DNA from: Phanerodontia chrysosporium
Lineage: Eukaryota > Basidiomycota > Agaricomycetes > Polyporales > Phanerochaetaceae
DNA: 64,000 nt
NCBI GenBank assembly: GCA_001910725.1
Contig: MJGA01000007.1
Span: 1,240,001-1,304,000, forward strand
Direction of reading: 5' to 3'
Shown: positions 42,830 through 53,552 of the stretch, piece after piece
Layout of the letters: the number at the start of each line of letters is the position of its first letter
Numbering within the stretch: position 1 is the first letter of the stretch
Notes under the pieces: generated by a model
What the model saw: the letters and a program-made list of their open reading frames with translations, nothing else
The model's database searches: none
Told to the model about the DNA's origin: nothing
Translations under genes and position numbers: made by a program

Positions 42830-45800
42830 ATGGTGACAGACCTGTGAGAGCACGGTGTACAGCTGGCCGTGAAGAACATAGGCTGTGTGAGATCGATATC
42901 AACGTAGTTCAGAGTGAGGCCTTGGCAGCTGTAAAATGTTGTTGAGTACGTGAGGGCAAGTGGGTACTGTCAACAAAGCAGAGTATACTCTAAATATAGC
43001 TTGTGCATGAAAGTAATGTGTGAAATGAGAAACTCTTCGTGACTCTCAGTGTCAGAGAGATGTGATGAGCTTTGGTGTGGAATTCTAACCGTAATAAGAT
43101 AATTAGCAATAGTGGTAACAATGACATGCACGTTCTTGACTAAGCCGCAGTTAATGGAGAAGTTTTGAAAAATGCAGTAAACAGCATTTGTTTTGATAGA
43201 CAGTATGTGTGAAGGAAGTTCTAAGAGCGTGTGACACGCAGCATGGTTGAGAAGCCCGGTTGCTTCAGCTGGGGAGTCAACATTGGCATCGTCAGCCTCT
43301 TTTAGAGAGTCTGCAGCGAGATATGTGTGGAAATCACCATGAATATTTAGCACAATTGCGTTATTGCATGCATCATTGGTGGGTGCAAGAATGGCACGTC
43401 TTGAACATGCTGCTGGGTCCCAAAGTAGCAAGAGGGGGAAGATGAAGTCAATGAGATCATGGCAGAAAGAGGCATGGTCGAGGTGATGTAAAGAGACCTC
43501 AGGCCCCACACTGTCACCAATGTCATGCACAAATGCTGCGAACTGGGGTCCTGTGTGTTTCATATGGGGAGACTGAGTTGCAAGACAGTGAAAAGAGACC
43601 AGGGAGAAGAAGTTTTGATGGACATCTGAATGATGTCAGCCTTTTGACCACCTTCTACAAGAGGGGCAGTCTGGCAGAAGTCACTGAGAAGAATGACAAC
43701 CTTGTCCCCGAAAGGCAGGTATTGGTGTTTACAAACATCGCGCAGTGTAGTGTCGACATATGCAAGAACTACCTTATTTGCCATTGGTGCTTTATCCCAG
43801 ATGATAAGCTTTGCATAATGAAGAAGCTCTGCATAGAAGGAGTATGCACTGATTGAAGATTTGAGAAACTCATTGTTGTTGTTAACAGATACCTGATAAA
43901 GAATGATCAGCATTAAATGACATAAAAACAGGGTCAAACTGTAGAAGAGCACCTTGAACGTGGAGTGTGTTGTGCGTCCTCCTGAATACAGTTAAGTTGC
44001 ATAGGCAGATGTTGCAGTTGTGAGGACAATATGCTGTTGAGTATGAAGAAAGTCACAGATTGTAATGACGAGAAAGGTCTTTTCTCGACTGGCCCTGTCA
44101 TCGACAAAGGCGAGCAAAGATGTGTTGTTTGTGACAGCAATGGTGACGATGTCAAAGATTGTACACTGTACAGTGTTTAGCAACAACAGGGAGGTCGAGG
44201 CACGAGAAGCAATAGCGTCGAGAGACAGATACCATCTCTATAGTTCATATTCAACTTCGGCAGCATAGGTGATGGGTTCAGAGAGGCCATAGTGAGATAG
44301 AGTTTTCCCATGCTCTTCGAGCAGGAGGGATATCTGTTGAAGAGCATGATTAACACCGAGAAAAGTGTGACCTTTGTGAACAATGATGAAGTCATGGGCG
44401 AGGAAGTCAACGATACCATTCCAAAGTGTTGCAGGGGTTGCGATGCAATCGTTGACCAATAGATGAGCAAAGAGGATGTGTAGCTGATGCGGTGTGCTTA
44501 ACAAATTAATGGCCTCTAGCATTGCAAGCTCGTCTTTGTTCACTTTTGCAAACAGGCCAAGTGCAGATGTGGCATGTTGGAAGGAGCGAAGCTAGATGCC
44601 ATCAACAGTGAATAAGTCAATGAAGCTTCGCATCAGTTAATGTTGCAGTAGCAAGTGGATGTAGAAACATTCACCTTCAGAGGGCTACACAGATTGGATA
44701 CAGCAGACATATTCGAGGACTGCGGTGTGCAAAAGACCATGCATTCGAGCAGTGTTCATGATGCCAAACAGGTAGTATTCATTAAAGCAGTTCGGATGTC
44801 CAATGTTTGCTGTGCTATACCGAGTGCTGACCATATTGCTGGTGAACAGTAGACTGCAGAAGATGCACGGGAAGTGCAGTGACAGATGGCTGCTTTTTCG
44901 TGACATTGAAACCTAGAATGTGTCAAGCGGCTTCCCCTGCTGAAAGGCTACGTGCATTCCAATACTCCTCAATCTCGTTAAATGGTTGACCAGGTACTCG
45001 AACAGTATAATGAGCACAATCAGACCCTATTTGAATGATGTGAGAACGTAATTACTAAACAATAAATCAATTTGCGCAACATACCTTTGTGAATGTACTT
45101 GAAGATGTACTAAAAAGATAAGAGAAATTGGCAACCTCAAACTTAATGTAACAGTGAATAGCTCTAAGCAGTGGAAGACAGTGGAGTACAACCATGGAGC
45201 TATTTGCATAATACTGACAATGGTGAACACGACCACCAGAATTGATGATTGTCTCAGAATGAATTGAATGTGGATAGTTAAAGCGGCATGTTCGAGTTCT
45301 GTTCATTTCGCACAGTAAATATTGCGCAAGCATACATGAGTTGGAAAGAGGGTGCTTATGCATCACGTGTTCTTGCACCAATTAATGGTTGTTAGCATTT
45401 GCAGGCAGCTCTGTGAATATAACTGCATCGATAGCAGCAGGAGATGTACAATCAGCGCTGTACTTCACGAGAATGTGGGCATGTGGCAAGCCTCACTTTT
45501 GAAACTTGATCGAGTGAATGAAGTAAATGACATGACCAGCATGTGGAAACATAGAGATGAGCAACTGCTCAAGGTGGTGAAGTTTTTATTTAAAAACTGG
45601 AATGACAATGAGAGGGATGTGTATGTGGATTTGACCAGGTTGCAGTTGAGTAACTATTTCAAATCAATTTGGATTGCAGGTGATCATGATGAAAAATGTG
45701 GGAGTGCCATACTATGCAGTCAAAGCAAGCAAGATAGAGATTTGCTCAGAAGCCCATCGATTAGAGTCTAGAAATGATGATGGAAGATATACGTTTTTGT

Positions 45801-46860
45801 TTGGTTCTACGAAGACATCACCCATGAGTTCTGCATTCTCTCGCATGATGACATGCTGATTTTTGTGAATGTTGTTGAGGCGGCACTTCAAGTTGCAAGT
45901 GAATATGTCTATGAGATACTCATTGGTGAAAGGTCTGAAAATTTGAAAATGTTTGTCATGAAGGAGAAGGATGCGATAGTACCATATTTGAGTGGCAGTA
46001 TAATCAGAGACATGAACAGCGACATCTCTGTCGTAATGAAACTGTATGTCAGTGATATCTCCATAGACACCCCATTCAAGAGAACCAGATGGAAAGAAGA
46101 GTGGATATACGAGAGACTTCCAGAGGTGACTTATAGTGGGGATCGCATGGATGTCATCATTGTTGTGACGAATAATAAGACAATGAGCATGTACTTCTTG
46201 CATGGCAGTGGTTTTGTACAATATGAAGGCAGTGACCTTCAGTATGCAACCAGTGTCTTCGATGACAATATGTGTGTCAGAACAGAATATCAGAGGTACC
46301 TAACTGAGAACATGGAGATAGAGAGCAAACAGATTGACACAGATAAGTGCAAGTTGCATGGCACGAATCCACAAACATGGAGTATCGTTAGCAAGACTTT
46401 GGTGAGGGGTATGCTGGGGCATGAATCCATCGTACAGTATCCATTGAATGGAGGAGTTCATGTGGCTTGGGCGCACAAGGTGATAGACCTTGCCTTGAAT
46501 GGCTATAAAACCATGTTTGCCTCTGTAGTTTGGAAACTCTGTGGTGCTCTTCATTGATGTGAAGGAAAAGATGAGGTTCAGGTGGTGAGAGTGTTCGAAG
46601 ATGCGAGGGTAGTGAATGAGGTCACTGAACTCAACAGGTAGAGGGGACAGAGAAGGAGTGGTATTGCGGTGTGAGCCGCAAGGACCACAGCAAAATCTGG
46701 GTATTTTACCAGTGAGGAGAGGAAGCTGGCAATACAGAGATGAATGATTGCGAGTACGATAACCATTCCATGTGAGCACAATAGGATATAGTGGTGTAAC
46801 AACCCAAGAGTGCAGTGCAGGCTATACAGTGATATCAATGTCTTCCATAGAGCTCATGCT
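42830..46860 (-). pseudogene. Dead Helitron: Rep (HUH-Y2) and Pif1-like helicase
   Basis: Minus strand, read right to left. N-terminal Helitron-like region at about 46780-46400 (SSIQWILYDGFMPQHTPHQS), then QIWYYRILLLHDKHFQIFRP, NVYLPSSFLDSNRWASEQIS and GTPTFFIMITCNPN. The HUH motif is in LPHAHILVKYS (about 45490), followed by RTCRFNYPHSIHS. The double-tyrosine motif is in YIFKYIHKG (about 45100). Helicase part: LSTPHQLHILFAHLLVNDC (about 44500), Walker A decayed to DRASREKT (about 44090), LIIWDKAPMANKVVLAYVD (Walker B, Glu changed to Lys, about 43800), LLSDFCQTAPLV, and SCQGLTLNYVDIDLTQP near 42880. Many frameshifts and stops make it non-autonomous. Domain order is complete. Confidence 0.88.
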
Positions 46861-47536
46861 GTACTGTATGAATATTGTACTGCTTAGCTGATAAAATTTA
46901 AAAATCGAGCCAGGCAGACTCACAAAGAATAACTGTGCGCAGTAATGGCAGGATGAAAGACAGTGACATATCCTGTTTCAGACTATTCAAGTCTGAAGCA
47001 CACCGACTACAATGCACCATCACACAGTATGAGAAGAATGCTCAATCTGCAGTATTCATTGAAAGCACACAAGGATAAAAAGTGTATATAGATATAAACC
47101 ATGAGTGGGAGAATATGGAGAGTAAAGCTTGCAAGCGCCTATAGCGCGGACTCAGATGGTCATCGATGATGAGCTCGAAATGTTCTTGCATGATCAAGAC
47201 AAAATATACTCCAAGGAGAGCATCAAGCTGTAACTTGAACAGCTATTGGTCATGGCCTGAAGTAGTAGTAAGTACTATTCACATCAACAGATATATAGCA
47301 TGAACGACACTGCAAGGACTTCTTGAGCCAGCAGAGAGATTGGCCATGTATATGCAGTGCACATAATGAATGCTGTGAGATTGAGTGTTGCACACCGATG
47401 CAAAAAAGAAATCAACAGGTAGCTGGAAGTTAAGAATGGTGGGGCTTTACCATAATCGTAATGATGGTGTCAGTCATTGATGCCTCACTGCGACATGATT
47501 TTAGTCAGCAGCAACTTACCAAGTCAACGAATGAGC
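46861..47536. other. No gene recognised
   Basis: Between the Helitron N-terminus and repeat C. Probably the 5' flank of the Helitron. No TC-type terminus could be fixed. Confidence 0.35.
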
Positions 47537-49881
47537 ATTACGATTTCTGAATGTAAATGAAGAATCGTTCTTTTGGCGACTGGGCACTTTGGAGCTTTTG
47601 TACACCGTTACAAACTTTGGCCGAAGGTGTGGGAACTTTTGTTGTAGTCCCATTAGATTTGGCCATCAATCTGAGGTTAGGGTTCATTACAAACTTTGAA
47701 GTAAATCTTTCTTGATTTATATAACCTTTTATACTGTGCTTCAGAACATGCTCTTGTATATAGCATGACTATATATCTTGGGCTACCTATCGGTATCTAT
47801 GAAAACATGCTATGCCTTGAGTTCACTGTTCATCAGCGTGCTCAATGTTGAGCACTTACATCAGGCTTTACAAAGGTCCAATCTCAAATGTAGCCACAAT
47901 AGCATGTATAGTATACCAATGGATAGAGCTTGATGAGGGGGTTCAGAATATGTATATATACTGAGGGTTCTTAGGTGTATTGAGGTGGATGGCAAGGGAT
48001 CAAAGTAGCAGATGTACCTATATTAAGTGCTCACTTAGGTGAACTGCAGTGATCATCTTGCTCTAGGTGTTCTAGGTCAAATACACACACATGTATATTA
48101 TGTATACATCTATTTGCAGTTTATGAAGCATGTATAGAGCTGTACATATAATGTAAAGCTAGTATTCTCTGTAAATATGATTATTTATGGTATTTTTCTG
48201 CGAATTAGCCTGTTCTACTATATAGAGAATATGTTTGACCTGAGGGAATACTTGATATACAGCACACATACTGTGTGAGTATACATGAATATATTGAGCA
48301 ATTGTCATGCATTGTAAAGAGAGCTACAAATATAACATCAACTTATCAAAGAATATTCACTGTGGGCCTTACCTGACATACATGACATGTATGTGTACAT
48401 ATATGTCTGTAGCCACAACATGGTGAAGTCCACTAGAATATATGTAGCAATATATCATGTGGAATGATGAAGGTATAGAGATATTACCTTTAGAAGCAGA
48501 TCAAAGTGAAGATTGCCATATTGGGAAGCGCGATTAGTTTACAGGGGTTAACGGCGAGTGCATGGCACTATATATATACGATGACGATTATATGCGCATT
48601 TTCCATCGATTTATAGGGCTATATACCACGCCCCAAAGAGCTTACAGTAATAGCTCTACTTTAAGCCAGAATACCTACTGAGTCATCAGTGTTGTGTGTG
48701 CTAGCCTTGGCCTTCGGCCGACAGGCATGTGGAGCTGCCCACGTGGCTTTCCAGGCCACATGGACGAAGTGCGCTGTGGGTCCAAAGGGCCCAATTCTTG
48801 AAAATAGAGGAAAATAACGAAATATATTCATTTTCAGGCCTAACTTGATGTCCCTTCATGGTACAGAGCCCCCACAGGGCTCAAACATGTATATATACAC
48901 TATGTAGAGCATTTGTATACACTGGATGCATGCTGTGCACCTTGGATGAGCTTCCAGGGTGGGGAAAAGCGAAAATAGAGCAGGTGGTGAAGATTGAGCT
49001 AGAAAATAATGTTTCAGCTGAAAAACCACCTGAGCGCTGGTATGTAAAATCGTTTCACGTACGTAAAAACACCTAGGACACCACCAATGTGTCTTTACAT
49101 ATGTGAAACGATATGACTAAGCACTACCATTAGTTGGGGTCTTTTCTGGAGTATCTGTGTCTTAGTACACTCAGGGGTGCGCTATAAATCCCGATAAAAC
49201 GCGCAAATAATCCGCGACTGTGTATCCCATTGGGATACATTTTGCTCGTACCTGCCCAGAAAGGCAACACGGCGCGATGGCTCGATTTCTACTTCTAAAA
49301 TCGAAATAGATTAAGTAGCATCCTCAACTCTATCAGTGGCTTCTGGATGGTGTACATATATGGAAAAGAATGTCTGATATAGTGCCAAACTTTGTATAAA
49401 CTGTAAAGCAAACTGTTATGGCAGGAAAGGCTCTATAATGCTCAATATCTTGTGAAATTGGATATTTATTCTATTATTTGTATATATAGGCCTAGAGCTG
49501 TATATACAGAGTATGGCTGCCATCTGCATAGTATGTATATATGGCTGCTGTACCATAGCACTGACTTTAGCAATTCTGGCAGAATAGAGGCTGTGGATGA
49601 AGCTTAATCTATTTATTTCGCAGTTTTCAATAAATATATTTGTAAAGCCTCACCAAGGAGGGGCCCTTTCAGGATATAATTGTTCATGATAGCAGCCATG
49701 CATGCATGCATGCTATATTATACCTGGGAATATACATAGCCTTGCAAGGTTGAGCTAGCTACATTTTCCATCAGAGAAGCTTTTAACAGATAATTATATC
49801 ACTTGTACATGATATCATATTTTATAAGGGGTGTTAGAGTGCAGTGGATGTATGGACATGCAATAGACTATATATGTCCAT
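47537..49881 (+). repeat. Dispersed 2.3 kb repeat, copy C
   Basis: Starts ATTACGATTTCTGAATGTAA and ends at the Copia LTR at 49882, almost the same length as copy A (2345 against 2344 bp). Inverted relative to copy B, with which it shares most variants. Includes the 72-codon ORF at 48858-49076. Confidence 0.85.
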
Positions 49882-50222
49882 TGTAGGAGGTGAACTCGAT
49901 TACAGGAGTGCTTTGAAACACACTGGTGGTAGTGGGTGAGCAACTGAATGTATTGGAGCAAAGGGAGAACCATTGACCTGGTGGTAGTAGGTGAGCAGCT
50001 GAAGAGCTCAGGGCACTACCCCCACAATTTATATACTATCCTACAGAGGGGATCAAAGCGAACTAAGAACAAAGGAATGAAAGTGAAAGGGACAAAGGAA
50101 AAGAGTACAAGGGACTTCTTTGTCAGTGGCCCATGAGGGCCACTGCACCTAGTCAATCCACTGGGCCACTGAGTGCCGCTTAGTGCAGAGGGGTGGTTGC
50201 ATCACAAAGGACACAACTAATG
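49882..50222 (-). mobile_element. Copia LTR, long form (3' LTR) next to copy C
   Basis: 341 bp. Same junction with the 2.3 kb repeat as at 15140 (TGTCCAT before the LTR in both). Copia RNase H follows on the right. Confidence 0.8.
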
Positions 50223-52497
50223 CTCCCCCTGATACAGGACGTCTCTGCACAGGACTCCCCCCGCATCAAGCATATCTACTGCAAGCCCATAAGGCGATGG
50301 AGTGCAGCAACCTTGGCTACAAACAGAGCCTTGATCAGGAGGTCTGCAACTATCAGGTCAGTCTGGACATACTCCAGAGAGATTTGGCCATCCCCTATCA
50401 CATCGCGCAGTCAGTAGAGGTGCAGCTGCATGCACTTCAATCACCCAAAATGCTCAGAATTCTTGGCCACTGCAATAGCAGAGTTGTTATCCATGTACAG
50501 CATCGACGGGGAGTGAGAGAGGTTGTAACCAAGCTGTGAGCACTGTGAGCAGGTTGCACATCCAGGCAATGTCCCAGTCAGCCTGATTGGCAGTCATGTA
50601 CTCTGCCTTTGTGGTAGCCTGTGCCACCACAGTCTGCAGCTTGCTGCTCCAGTCCATAACACCAATGCCCATTATGACGATGTAAGCACCAGTTGAGCAC
50701 AGTGTATTGTCGAAGTGACACACAGACTCGCGCCGGACTTGCAGCGAATTCACGCAAGCGCCGACAACCATCCACCGTGTGGCGCAGAAGCAAAACACCT
50801 TCGGGCAATCGAGGCTGACGCCACAGCCTCCCTTTCATGGTAATTTCTGTATAGTTATAGCTTAGATAATTGTTCCCACTCCTTTATATACATTCCACAA
50901 CCCCTTCTCGACACTCAGAGACTTGATTACTCTAAGTGTACATTTTTCTTCGTACCTGCGAACTTCAGTAATGTACTAATGCATGTATTAGTTACCGGAC
51001 TAAGCGTCCGCCTACAGGTATATAATAGAGACTTGATTACTCTGAGTTTACTGGACTGAGCGTTCGTTTACAGGTTCTGCGCACCTGACTGAGCCTTTCG
51101 GTCACCCCTTACCAGAAGCGCTGCCTCCCGCGCACTTCTGATATGTGTCAGAGTTCCCAGCATAGTCAGCATTCGAGTAGATCACAAAGAGCGCCTTTAT
51201 TGCAGCAGGCCCATAGGTGAGCTGCAAGCCCAGAGAGCCCTTGAGGTATTAGAAGGGTGATTGATTACCTGTCAATGGGTCTGGCCAGGGTTCACATTAA
51301 AGTGAGCTAGCACAAAGACTGCATAGGCAATGAATGTCAGGATGAGTGCAGGTGGCAAGGCGCATGAGGAAGCCAACAGCACTGATATAGAGAAGATTCC
51401 GCATGGCAGCGTGCTTTTCTCGAGTGGAGGAACAGTCTGCTGTAGACAACTGCTTGCCAGGGTCCATGGGTGTCTGCACAGAGGAGCAGGATACTCTAGC
51501 ATGTCGAGAATGTACTGACGCTGTGAGATGGAGATGCAGTGGTTGGAACAATTCCAGATAATCTGAATATCTAGCAGAAAGGATGTGGGATCCAGGTTGC
51601 GAAGCTTGTAGTAGTCAGAGAGCTATTGCACTATGTGGTCGGTCTCAGCAGCACTGGTGGAGGCAACGGTGATGTCATCGATAAAGACAGGCATGATAAT
51701 ACTGGTGGCATCCCTGTGGTAAAGGTAGAGCGAGGCATCAGATTTGAGCCAGGTAAAATCTAAATTGTGCAGAGTAGCGTTTAGAGTCTTGTTCCAGACA
51801 CGTCCAGCTTGCTTGAGACTGTACAGTGCTTTTCTGAGCTGCAGAACATTGCCAGGTTGTCCAAAGTGGAAGTCCTCAGATTGCTGCATGTAGACCTTCT
51901 CTTTTAGTATGCCATTAGTGTAGGTGTTCGAGATGTCAATAGAGTGCAAGTCCAGGTCCTCGAGTGTGGACAGTGCAAGGACAATCTGAATGGAGGCCAT
52001 GCATGCTGTAGGGGTAAAAGTCTCCACATAGTCAAAGCCAGGCCGTTGAGCATAGCCCTTGACTACTAGGCAGGCCTTGTAGCATTTCAGCTCATTGTCA
52101 GGAAGAAATTTCTGCACAAAGACCTAGCGATTAGTGATGACCTTCTTGCCTGAAGGAAGAGCACAGGGCTCCCAAGTCTCATTGGCAAATAGGACCTCAA
52201 TCTCAACATGGGCTGCCTTCTTCCATTCCTCTGCATCAGATTGCTTCATCGCAGCACTCCAGCTATTCAGCCAAGTATCCCCTGCAGCCTCAGTCTTAAG
52301 GCAAAGCTCGTTTGTGGAGGTGTCTGATAGTGGAACATCCTCCTCTTGACGAGGTTCCTCAGCAATGGGCTCTGGCTGAGCAAGCTGGGCAGGTTGGCCA
52401 GACAAAGTTGGCTTTACCTTCCACCATTCACCAGAAGATTTGATGTTACACCTGGGGCAAGACTCTGCTAGGGAAGGCTGAAAGCCAGATGGGCCAG
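50223..52497 (-). pseudogene. Copia pol relic: RT and RNase H
   Basis: Minus strand. RT part at about 52450-51620: AEEWKKAAHVEIEVLFANET, KACLVVKGYAQRPGFDYVET, DLDLHSIDISNTYTNGILKE, LRKALYSLKQAGRVWNKTLN and MPVFIDDITVAST (an FIDD form of the YVDD box). RNase H part at about 51300-50420: VVAQATTKAEYMTANQADWD and related blocks. Stops and frameshifts are present, and a 439-bp LTR-like insertion (50706-51144) splits RNase H. The right end is cut by the G1-family LTR at 52498. Confidence 0.88.
50706..51144. mobile_element. Solo LTR-like insertion with 4-bp target duplication
   Basis: 439 bp beginning ATTGTCGAAGTGAC and ending GCGCACTTCTGATAT, flanked by GTGT on both sides (50702-50705, 51145-51148). 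The paralogous Copia copy at 15950 has the uninterrupted site. Contains a TATATA box and short internal repeats (GAGACTTGATTACTCT twice). Related coding sequence is absent. Confidence 0.75.
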
Positions 52498-53096
52498 TGT
52501 CACAGTTTTGCATCTCAACCCTTAGAGTTAGGGGCAGCAGGTGACAGAAGCGATTACTATGAACTGTGACATGCAGAAGTGCTGAAGTGACAGCTCTAGG
52601 CTTGGAGCTGGTCACGTGATATAGCGATCATGTGAGGCGCACACGTGCAGTATCCCAGAGTCACATGGTTGAAGGTCTAGAAGCAGACAAGGGTCTGAAA
52701 GCGCCGAGACACTCCAGAATGGACTAGAAAGTTCTGGAGGTCTCCGGACAGGTCCGGACAGTGCTGGAACGTTCTGGAGATTTCTGGGACATCGTAGAAA
52801 CATTTAGAAACGTGTAGGAGAATGTAGAAATGTCTATAGGGCACCAGCCAATAGTATAGTAGATATTAGATAGCTAGAACCCTAAACACCGGTCCCTGGG
52901 GACCTGGTGCACATGTATATAAACCCTGAGGGCTGGGGTGCCTCCCCAGCTTCAATCTCATCGCATTTCACCTCTTCAGTCTCTATACCTCGTCTTCAAG
53001 CTTGGCTACACCCTTTGTAGTCCAAGTAAACCTTTGCCAGTAAGTATTGCTGGTTAGTTTGGTGTATAGATGCCAGGGCAGCGCATTTTTGTGATA
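52498..53096 (+). mobile_element. G1-family solo LTR
   Basis: TGTCACAG to TTGTGATA, about 599 bp. Moderately mutated. The flanks GCCAG and GCGTG do not match, so the two sides may come from different insertions joined by recombination. Confidence 0.88.
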
Positions 53097-53211
53097 GCGT
53101 GACCAACGTGGTGAAAGCAGAGAATAGTGATTGGGGGATGTGTGGCCCTTGTGAAAGTGAGGTTGGGGATATTGTGGTGCAGTTAAAGTGCGGGGCTCAT
53201 TACATATCCAT

Positions 53212-53552
53212 TGTAGGAGGTGAACTTGACTACAAGAGTGCTCTGAATCACACTGGTGGTAGTGAGTGAGCAACTGAATGTATTGGAGCGAAGGGAGAAC
53301 TACTGACCTGGTAGTAGTGGGTGAGCAACAGAAGAGCTCAGAGCACTACCCCCAGGATTTATATACTATTCTACAGAGGGGATCAAAGTGAACAAAAACA
53401 AAGGAACGAAAGCAAAAGGGACAAAGAAAGAGTGTTCGAAGGGACTTCTTTATCAGTGGCCCATGAGGGCCACTGCACCTGGTCAATGCACTGGACCACT
53501 GAGTGCCACTAAGGGCAGAGAAGTGATTGCATCACAAAGGACACAACTAACA
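53212..53552 (-). mobile_element. Copia solo LTR, long form
   Basis: 341 bp, TGTTAGTTGTG to CCTACA on the minus strand, carrying the internal duplication. No Copia coding sequence on either side and no clear target duplication. Confidence 0.78.

Noticed and set aside
44065..46557. Plus-strand ORFs across the Helitron (up to 234 codons)
   Set aside because: Antisense to the clear Helitron protein blocks, which are all on the minus strand.
52498..53096. Target duplication for this G1-family LTR
   Set aside because: Flanks GCCAG and GCGTG do not match, so a simple insertion is not supported.
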